From positions 1 to 8,383 of the forward strand of contig PFPJ01000077.1 in the NCBI GenBank assembly GCA_002792995.1: a DNA stretch of 8,383 bases, in the 5' to 3' direction. The notes beneath the pieces were generated by a model, which saw only the letters and a list, made by a program, of their open reading frames with translations, did no database searches and was not told where the DNA came from. The first letter of the stretch is position 1. Every line of letters starts with the position of its first letter. The translations under genes were made by a program, and so were the position numbers. Of the stretch, positions 1-4,549 are shown piece after piece. The DNA comes from Candidatus Magasanikbacteria bacterium CG_4_10_14_0_2_um_filter_41_10. GTDB taxonomy: Bacteria; Patescibacteriota; Patescibacteriia; Magasanikbacterales; UBA922.

Positions 1-303
1 ATGTGCACAGTCGTTCTTTCCACAACTTGAATACATTGCTGAGAAACCTTCTCAGTAGAGTATTCCCCTCCACTCCTCACTTCGGTGAGTCCCGCTATGC
101 GTATCGTGCTTCGGCCGTACGTTGGGACCCCACACCCTACAAGAGCGGTGGATGGGTATATGAGCCTGATCGGCATTGCAACATCTAGACGAGAGAGCTG
201 TGAAGTTTTTCACATCTGCCTCGTCTAGGTAAGCAGCTCCAGGTTCTTTATCACAAGGGCCCGCCCACAATAATTAACATTTAGGGGCAGAGGCCCTTTT
301 TTT
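1..303 (+). ncRNA. Unidentified structured RNA, 5' end outside the window
   Basis: No credible protein is encoded here; short open frames have no recognisable composition. The + strand folds densely. Hairpin 29-65 pairs GAATAC with GTATTC around a 7-bp stem CTGAGAA/TTCTCAG. Hairpin 76-89 is CTCAC-UUCG-GTGAG, and hairpin 90-127 (TCCC/GGGA, then GCGTA/TACGT) also carries a C(UUCG)G loop. An 8-bp helix with one bulged base joins 66-73 to 148-156 and encloses both UUCG hairpins. A small hairpin lies at 164-174 and a long one at 183-230 (11 bp outer stem with one wobble, 6 bp inner stem TGTGAA/TTCACA). A terminator closes the unit. UUCG loops and the U-tract both fix the strand as +. I looked for signatures of RNase P RNA, tmRNA (tag, TPsiC arm, CCA), SRP RNA, 5S and 6S RNA and saw none. 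Family unknown; that it is a stable RNA is inference. Confidence 0.6.
255..303 (+). terminator. Rho-independent terminator of the left-edge RNA
   Basis: AAGGGCC (255-261) pairs with GGCCCTT (292-298), an inner GCCC (263-266) pairs with GGGC (285-288), and a run of seven T (297-303) follows on the + strand. The loop is long (267-284) and A/T-rich. It ends transcription of whatever lies upstream and separates it from the dksA-like gene. Confidence 0.75.
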
Positions 304-317
304 ATTGCCCAGCACAC

Positions 318-346
318 TTGCCCTATCCACCATTTTAGGCTATACT
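318..346 (+). promoter_or_regulatory. Sigma70-type promoter of the dksA-like/lspA operon
   Basis: -35 TTGCCC (318-323) and -10 TATACT (341-346) are separated by 17 nt. A start near 353 would give a leader of about 19 nt before the ATG at 372. No Shine-Dalgarno sequence is visible in that leader. Confidence 0.7.
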
Positions 347-371
347 TGCTCTATTCTTGTAATTTTATTGT

Positions 372-761
372 ATGGCAAAGAAAAGTATCTTTAGTAAAGA
401 ATTTTTGAAAAAAATTGAGGATATTCTTTTGGTTGAAAAAAAGAGAATTGAAACAGAACTTTCAAAGTTTGCAAACAAAAGTACACATATTAGCGATGAT
501 TATGATGCGACGTTTCCTGAATACGGAGATGAGTCTGATGAGAATGCTCGAGAGATCGCTGACTATACAACCAACAAATCGCTTGAAATATCACTCGAAA
601 AAACACTTCGAGATATACACAAGTCGCTTACCCGAATAGCGGAAGGTTCTTACGGTATTTGTAAGTATTGTGACAAACCCATCGATGAAAAACGTCTTCT
701 TGCTCGCCCAACGTCGGGATCCTGCGTGGACTGCAAAAAAACACTGACAGACGAGCTCTAA
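372..761 (+). CDS. DksA/TraR family C4 zinc-finger protein
   Basis: This 129-residue protein has the layout of the DksA/TraR family, which binds in the secondary channel of RNA polymerase and modulates initiation, often with ppGpp. Residues about 10-90 are highly charged and helical, as expected for the coiled-coil arm. An acidic stretch at 50-60 (GDESDENA) lies where the tip carries its conserved aspartates in DksA. The zinc finger is clear: Cys97 and Cys100 (CKYC) plus Cys118 and Cys121 (CVDC), with the family's YGIC and RLLARP surroundings. The protein is somewhat shorter than E. coli DksA (151 aa). A good promoter lies just upstream and lspA follows after 2 nt; a dksA-like gene beside lspA is also seen in chlamydiae and Bacteroidetes. 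Family membership is secure; whether it acts like DksA with ppGpp is not shown. Confidence 0.88.
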   Translation: MAKKSIFSKEFLKKIEDILLVEKKRIETELSKFANKSTHISDDYDATFPEYGDESDENAREIADYTTNKSLEISLEKTLRDIHKSLTRIAEGSYGICKYCDKPIDEKRLLARPTSGSCVDCKKTLTDEL

Positions 762-763
762 GC

Positions 764-1252
764 ATGTTTGCTTTCGTCTCCATACCTTCTATGAAAGTAA
801 CAAAAAACCACTATGTGTCATTTGCACTTGGTGGTTTTTTCTTTTGTCTTGATCAATATTTCAAGTATCTTGCCCACACCTTCCCAAGCATACGTGCATA
901 TCTTCTTGACCCCTGGCTTGGATGGGAATATCTAGCAAACCCCGGCATCGCCTTTTCAGTTCCTTTTCCCAATGCCCTTCTTATCATAGGGACACCGCTG
1001 ATTCTTATAGGCCTACTGGCATATATGGGACAAAAAAAAGATAGAACACTCTCCCACATCTACGGGACTCTGCTTATCTTTTTTGGCGCTATTTCCAATT
1101 TGATTGATCGTATCGTTTATGGTATCACCATAGACTATATTCGCATCCTCACCACCGTCATGAACCTCGCAGATATCATGATTATCATAGGGACCTTTCT
1201 TCTCCTGTTTGGAGGTTCTTCCACAAAAAAAGAGGAGATATTGACAACATAA
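764..1252 (+). CDS. lspA: Lipoprotein signal peptidase (signal peptidase II)
   Basis: An aspartic protease of the cytoplasmic membrane that removes the signal peptide of prolipoproteins after lipidation of the +1 cysteine. The 162-residue product shows the LspA signature: LDQ in the first membrane helix (Asp30-Gln31), NPGIAF (59-64), SNLIDR (111-116, catalytic Asp115) and NLADI (134-138, catalytic Asp137). Four membrane segments fall roughly at 16-37, 70-88, 99-117 and 135-151, followed by a short charged tail. The ATG at 764 sits 2 nt after the dksA-like stop (TAAGCATG), which favours translational coupling. An in-frame ATG at 791 gives 153 residues with a more usual basic N-terminus (MKVTKN) and is the main alternative. 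The two lipoproteins at the right of the window are likely substrates. Confidence 0.93.
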   Translation: MFAFVSIPSMKVTKNHYVSFALGGFFFCLDQYFKYLAHTFPSIRAYLLDPWLGWEYLANPGIAFSVPFPNALLIIGTPLILIGLLAYMGQKKDRTLSHIYGTLLIFFGAISNLIDRIVYGITIDYIRILTTVMNLADIMIIIGTFLLLFGGSSTKKEEILTT

Positions 1253-1269
1253 GGTTTTTCTCGTATACT
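1241..1269 (+). promoter_or_regulatory. Strong consensus promoter of rpsT
   Basis: TTGACA (1241-1246) and TATACT (1264-1269) are spaced by exactly 17 nt. The -35 box lies inside the last codons of lspA, so rpsT has its own promoter within the operon end. Transcription would begin near 1276, leaving a leader of about 67 nt before the ATG at 1344. Confidence 0.85.
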
Positions 1270-1284
1270 GCGGGCACTTATCAA

Positions 1285-1329
1285 GAGAGGAAATAGTACA
1301 GGTTGCTCTCACCTACGTCTATTCAACCT
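1285..1329 (+). promoter_or_regulatory. Candidate H-type pseudoknot in the rpsT leader
   Basis: GAGAG (1285-1289) can pair with CTCTC (1306-1310), and AGGTTG (1300-1305), which lies in that loop, can pair with CAACCT (1324-1329). The strands interleave as in an H-type pseudoknot, with no base between the second stem's 5' strand and the first stem's 3' strand, so the two stems could stack coaxially. It lies between the promoter and the S20 start. S20 synthesis is translationally autoregulated in E. coli, so a regulatory leader is plausible, but this element is only a prediction from complementarity. Confidence 0.35.
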
Positions 1330-1343
1330 ACACATATTATATT

Positions 1344-1613
1344 ATGCCAAACAAAGCTAGTGCCAAAAAAGCACTCCGCCAAGACCAAAAACGTGCAGCA
1401 AGCAATTTTGTTGTCAAAAAAGCATACAAAGAAGCTGTCAAAACAGCAAAAACCGTCGTAGCATCAGGAAATACTGCTATGAAAGAAATACAAGAAGCAC
1501 AGAAAAAACTTGCGAAAGCAGCAAAAAAAGGTGTTATCAAAAAAAATACAGCATCGAGAAAACTTTCACGATTGTCACGACTCGCAAACAAAATGAAAAA
1601 TACAACAAAGTAA
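1344..1613 (+). CDS. rpsT: 30S ribosomal protein S20
   Basis: Primary-binding small-subunit protein that contacts 16S rRNA. The 89-residue, Lys/Ala-rich helical protein has the family hallmarks: an N-terminal SAKKALRQDQKR stretch (6-17) and a C-terminal AAKKGVIKKNTASRKLSRL segment (about 59-77), which corresponds to the conserved KGVIHKNTAARKKSRL of other S20 proteins. Length matches the family (85-90 aa). The ATG at 1344 is the only sensible start; its upstream bases are A/T-rich without a Shine-Dalgarno sequence. It has its own strong promoter within the end of lspA and a hairpin terminator directly after the stop. It faces holA; an opposed rpsT/holA pair is also known from Bacillus (yqeN-rpsT), which supports both calls. 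Confidence 0.97.
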   Translation: MPNKASAKKALRQDQKRAASNFVVKKAYKEAVKTAKTVVASGNTAMKEIQEAQKKLAKAAKKGVIKKNTASRKLSRLSRLANKMKNTTK

Positions 1614-1621
1614 CATACAAT

Positions 1622-1656
1622 AAAAAAAGACCCTTCTGGAGAAGGGTCTTTTTTTT
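1622..1656. terminator. Bidirectional terminator between rpsT and holA
   Basis: GACCCTTC (1629-1636) pairs with GAAGGGTC (1641-1648) around the tetraloop TGGA. The stem is flanked by seven A (1622-1628) and eight T (1649-1656), so either strand yields a hairpin followed by a U-run. It serves rpsT on + and holA on -. The holA stop codon (1655-1657) overlaps the edge of the element. Confidence 0.9.
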
Positions 1657-2620
1657 ATATGGACGAACGAGAAAGAAACATATCAAGCAAAAAAGATTGA
1701 CTCCCAATACCTCTCTTTGTCTGATAATCAACTGTCAGAAGATCATTATGAATACGTTGCAAATCCTCCAAGGTATATCGCTTGACAAGAGGAAGACTTT
1801 TTTTTATGACAAAAGGATGAATACCCAAATCTTTTGCAAGAGCACTACTCTGGAGATCCTCTCCTCTGTCATACAAATCTCGAAGTTGAAGCAAGATACG
1901 ATACTGGCGAACAATCATAGCAAACACATACCCAGCATCATTCCCGACTCTATATTGTTCTTGTATCATGGTAAATGCCTTTGCTGTCTGCTTTTGTACG
2001 ATGGCATCAACTAGCGAAAAAATATTATCATCCACTTTTTCTTCTGTAAAAAGGGCAACATCTGCCAGCGTAATCGTGCGACCAAAGGCATAACTCACCA
2101 ACTGATCGATAAGGCCTGCCAACCGCCACATGTTGTTCCCTTCGACATGTGCGAGAGTCGTCGCAGCATCTCGCGCTATTGTTCCCCCTCGTTCCTGCAC
2201 TTCTGCCATCACCCACCCGACTACCTTTACACCAGTGAGTTCTTCAAAATGTTGTGTAAATTGTTCTTTTCCCAGACGTTCAAAAAGTGCTTTGGCTTTG
2301 TTTGTTTTTGGTTTCTCTATTGCTTCCCAGATAATAAGAATAACATCTTGAGGCAACGTTTTTTCCTCAATGCGAGTCAGCAAATCTTCTTGTACGGTTA
2401 TTTGCTTGGACATAAGGAGATTCTCCACGACGACCATACGTTTTTCTGCAAGAAATGGAGATGATAATATTTCTTGCATAATAGGTTCCGTAGTATGTTC
2501 ACAGTCAATACGAGTCAAATTGAGTCCTTGTGGATCTCGCTCAACACGAAATTTCTCCATCATTTTGTGGAGGTATTGTCTGCTTCTATAGGTGTCTTTA
2601 CCGTAGAGGAAGATAATCAT
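1655..2620 (-). CDS. holA: DNA polymerase III subunit delta
   Basis: Delta is the clamp-loader subunit that opens the beta sliding clamp. The 321-residue protein begins MIIFLYGKDTYRSRQYL, the typical degenerate P-loop start of HolA. It continues with SSPFLAEKRMVVVENLL (about 53-69), matching the family's F..KRLVVV motif, then a middle helical domain (about 140-205) and a C-terminal collar domain with MIVRQYRILLQLRDL (near 245) and LGIHPFVIKKSL (near 270). Length is usual for the family (about 320-345). A TTG at 2662 would add 14 residues, but the promoter's likely start site (near 2635) lies downstream of it and the family begins at the chosen Met, so the ATG at 2618-2620 is preferred. It converges on rpsT and diverges from ndh. 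Confidence 0.93.
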   Translation of the reverse strand: MIIFLYGKDTYRSRQYLHKMMEKFRVERDPQGLNLTRIDCEHTTEPIMQEILSSPFLAEKRMVVVENLLMSKQITVQEDLLTRIEEKTLPQDVILIIWEAIEKPKTNKAKALFERLGKEQFTQHFEELTGVKVVGWVMAEVQERGGTIARDAATTLAHVEGNNMWRLAGLIDQLVSYAFGRTITLADVALFTEEKVDDNIFSLVDAIVQKQTAKAFTMIQEQYRVGNDAGYVFAMIVRQYRILLQLRDLYDRGEDLQSSALAKDLGIHPFVIKKSLPLVKRYTLEDLQRIHNDLLTVDYQTKRGIGSQSFLLDMFLSRSSI

Positions 2621-2641
2621 ATCTCTAGATTTTACAGTGGC

Positions 2642-2670
2642 ATTGTAGTCTGTTCGGCTCAAGGATGCAA
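2642..2670 (-). promoter_or_regulatory. Promoter of holA
   Basis: On the minus strand TTGCAT (2670-2665) and TACAAT (2647-2642) are separated by 17 nt. A start near 2635 leaves a leader of about 15 nt before the ATG at 2620, and it rules against the upstream TTG start. Confidence 0.65.
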
Positions 2671-2678
2671 CCTTTTTC

Positions 2679-2704
2679 TTCTCTTCTAGAGAATGACAAG
2701 AGAA
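2679..2704. promoter_or_regulatory. Candidate operator between divergent holA and ndh promoters
   Basis: TTCTCT (2679-2684) and AGAGAA (2688-2693) form a perfect inverted repeat with a 3-nt spacer. A second AGAGAA occurs at 2699-2704, 11 nt from the first, about one helical turn. The cluster lies just outside the holA -35 box and overlaps the ndh -35 box. A repressor bound here could affect both genes. The motif is short and purine-rich, so chance is possible. Confidence 0.3.
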
Positions 2705-2721
2705 ACAAAATACCGTATACT
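2693..2721 (+). promoter_or_regulatory. Promoter of ndh
   Basis: ATGACA (2693-2698) and TATACT (2716-2721) have 17-nt spacing. Transcription would start near 2728, giving a leader of about 19 nt to the ATG at 2747. The in-frame ATG at 2693 lies inside the -35 box and so cannot be the start from this promoter. Confidence 0.65.
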
Positions 2722-2746
2722 TGTCTCAATCTGTGGGGAGATATGG

Positions 2747-4027
2747 ATGAAAAAGTATTACAGTAACACACGACGTATGAAACAAACTATGGAAACAGAC
2801 ATTCTCATTCTGGGTGCCGGCATTGGGGGCTACCAAACATTTCGTGTACTTGAAAAATATCTCAAAAAAGAACGACTGCATAGGAAAATTACTATTGTCG
2901 ATAGAAATAACTACTTCACCTTTGTCCCGATGCTCCACGAAGCAGCCACGGGGTCGATTGAACCTACACACTGTGCTATTCCACTGCGTGCACTTGTCGC
3001 GGGCACACCACACACATTTTGTAAGGCATCAGTCGAATATATTGATCCAAAGAAAAAAATCGTCAAAACATCTGTCGGATCAATGTCGTACCAATACTGC
3101 GTCATTGCGCTTGGGAGTGTGACCAATTATTTCAAAACACCGGGAGCAAAAGAACATTCCCAACACGTACGAACACTCGATGGAGCTATGAGACTCAAAC
3201 ATGAATTTATTCACACACTTGAAACGTGCGGTGATGAACCTGTCACACTCAATATTGTTGGGGGTGGATATACAGGCGTTGAAGTCGCAGGGCAGTATGC
3301 AGACCTCGCAAAAAAAGATCTGAAACAATTGTATCCAAATACATCAATTGGTATTCGTGTTATCCAAGCGGGAGATGGTATCTTGCCACACATGTCTGTG
3401 GCTATTCAACAAAAAGTAGAAAAACGATTAGTACGCCAAGGCGTTATTATTCAAAAAAATGCCAAAGTGACACACGTTTCAAAAGGCAGTATTGAAATAA
3501 ATGATCATGACAACATCAAAAGTGATATCACCATTTGGACAGCGGGATTTGAAACGCTTGGCGCGACATACATGAAAACGGGTGTGAATGATCGAGGAAG
3601 AATTGATGTAACAGGTGAATTGCACATGGAAGAGTTCCCCGACACCTATGCACTCGGAGATATAGCAAATATTCAGGATCCGACAACGCATATTTCCTAT
3701 CCACAACTTGCAGAAGCAGCCTATCACGAAGGAACCTATGTTGCGAAGCATCTTGTCCGTACGCTGAAACATAAAAAAACAACACCATTTCGATTTCATT
3801 CCAAAGGACAACTTATGCCAATTGGTGATTGGTATGGAGTTGCACAAATAGGGCCATTTGTATTGTTTGGAAAATTTGCGTGGTGGATTCGGCGCACAGT
3901 ATACCTTCTCTTTATGCCCGGATTTCTCAGAAAGCTTCGAATTGTTTTTGACTGGACCCTTCATAGCTTTGGCGTGCGAGATGTTATATCGGTAGATACG
4001 GCAAATGTAGAAGAACACACACAATAA
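2747..4027 (+). CDS. ndh: Type II NADH:quinone oxidoreductase (NDH-2)
   Basis: A single-subunit FAD flavoprotein on the inner face of the membrane that passes electrons from NADH to quinone without pumping protons. In the 426-residue form, the first Rossmann motif GAGIGG (23-28, FAD) is followed by FVPMLHEAATGSI (59-71), the NDH-2 form of the FAD-contacting loop. A second dinucleotide motif GGGYTG (172-177, NADH), WTAGF (264-268) and YALGDIA (301-307, FAD) complete the fold. The C-terminus (about 355-405) is aromatic and basic, fitting the amphipathic membrane anchor of NDH-2. GGGGAG at 2735-2740, 6 nt before the ATG at 2747, is the only clear Shine-Dalgarno sequence in the window and decides the start; ATGs at 2777 and 2789 are possible. 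The quinone-site motif, normally AQxAxQxG, reads AEAAYHEG (322-329). Sulfide:quinone oxidoreductase is less likely, as its redox cysteines are not apparent. Confidence 0.9.
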   Translation: MKKYYSNTRRMKQTMETDILILGAGIGGYQTFRVLEKYLKKERLHRKITIVDRNNYFTFVPMLHEAATGSIEPTHCAIPLRALVAGTPHTFCKASVEYIDPKKKIVKTSVGSMSYQYCVIALGSVTNYFKTPGAKEHSQHVRTLDGAMRLKHEFIHTLETCGDEPVTLNIVGGGYTGVEVAGQYADLAKKDLKQLYPNTSIGIRVIQAGDGILPHMSVAIQQKVEKRLVRQGVIIQKNAKVTHVSKGSIEINDHDNIKSDITIWTAGFETLGATYMKTGVNDRGRIDVTGELHMEEFPDTYALGDIANIQDPTTHISYPQLAEAAYHEGTYVAKHLVRTLKHKKTTPFRFHSKGQLMPIGDWYGVAQIGPFVLFGKFAWWIRRTVYLLFMPGFLRKLRIVFDWTLHSFGVRDVISVDTANVEEHTQ

Positions 4028-4092
4028 ACTTCTTCTGAAAAAGTTTCTTTTGTGTTATTATGAACTCATATTATTTTTATCGTATATCATCT

Positions 4093-4479
4093 ATGATGAA
4101 CGCAGCAAAAAAGAAAAACCTCGGGTTCTTTCTCCTCCGACTGTCGGTAGGACTTATCTTTATCGTACAAGGGTGGGGCAAACTCAATGGACTTGATATG
4201 GTCACTGGCATGCTTGCTGGAATCGGGTTTCCTGCAGCAGGATTCTTTGCATGGATTCTCGCCCTTACAGAATTCCTCGGTGGTGTTGCCGTGATTCTCG
4301 GCCTGTTCCTCCGCCATGCAGCAATGTTACTCGCATTTGTCATGGTCGTGGCGATCTTTACCGTACACATCCCTGGCCCATTTGCCCAGATGATGGCCCC
4401 TGTGGCGATTCTTGGAAGCACACTCGCCCTCATGCTCCTCGGTGGTGGGGAGTGGCAGTTGATGAAGGAGAAGAAGTAA
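4093..4479 (+). CDS. DoxX family membrane protein
   Basis: A small four-helix membrane protein. Helices lie at about 10-31, 49-72, 75-93 and 99-117 of the 128-residue form. Family features are visible: an Arg in helix 1 followed by GLIFIVQGWGKL (20-31), a TEFLGG turn in helix 2 and an Arg-His entry to helix 3. DoxX was named for the small subunit of archaeal thiosulfate:quinone oxidoreductase; bacterial relatives are mostly uncharacterised and some are tied to oxidative stress and thiol balance. It follows ndh by 65 nt on the same strand, so a shared transcript and a role with the quinone pool are plausible but not shown. The ATG at 4093 (or 4096) is preferred because the family starts close to helix 1. 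An in-frame ATG at 4060 would add an unusual leader and overlaps a possible weak -10 (TATTAT, 4056-4061). Confidence 0.87.
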   Translation: MMNAAKKKNLGFFLLRLSVGLIFIVQGWGKLNGLDMVTGMLAGIGFPAAGFFAWILALTEFLGGVAVILGLFLRHAAMLLAFVMVVAIFTVHIPGPFAQMMAPVAILGSTLALMLLGGGEWQLMKEKK

Positions 4480-4502
4480 GAAAATTGAAATTTAAAATTA
4501 AG

Positions 4503-4537
4503 AAAAAAAAACATCCTTGGTAATACGGATGTTTTTT
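4503..4537. terminator. Bidirectional terminator between doxX and polA
   Basis: ACATCC (4511-4516) pairs with GGATGT (4527-4532) around a 10-nt loop, extended by A/T pairs and flanked by a run of A upstream and a run of T downstream. It can terminate the + strand doxX transcript and the convergent minus strand polA transcript. Confidence 0.8.
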
Positions 4538-4549
4538 TATTTCAAGATG

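Noticed and set aside
195..239. Pseudoknot between GAGCTG (195-200) and CAGCTC (234-239)
   Set aside because: The pairing is perfect, but only about 3 nt would have to span an 11-bp stem, which is sterically unlikely; both copies contain the self-complementary AGCT.
3..270. Short open frames on both strands at the left edge (61 and 72 codons)
   Set aside because: Composition is not protein-like, they have no family match I can see, and the bases are better explained by RNA helices.
1..303. Left-edge RNA as RNase P RNA, tmRNA, SRP RNA or 5S rRNA
   Set aside because: No GAGGAAAGTCC or ACAGAA elements, no tag frame or TPsiC arm with CCA, no GGAAG tetraloop region of SRP, and no 5S core sequence on either strand.
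2028..2591. Overlapping frames opposite holA
   Set aside because: They are antisense shadows of a clearly conserved gene, without recognisable protein features.
2621..2662. Upstream holA start at the TTG 2662
   Set aside because: The likely transcription start is downstream of it, and HolA proteins begin at the MIIFLYGKD methionine.
2693..2746. Upstream ndh start at the ATG 2693
   Set aside because: It lies in the -35 box of the ndh promoter and adds a tail the family lacks; the ATG at 2747 has a Shine-Dalgarno sequence.
3479..4024. 181-codon minus strand frame opposite ndh
   Set aside because: Rich in Cys, His and Asn with no domain pattern; ndh on the other strand explains the sequence fully.
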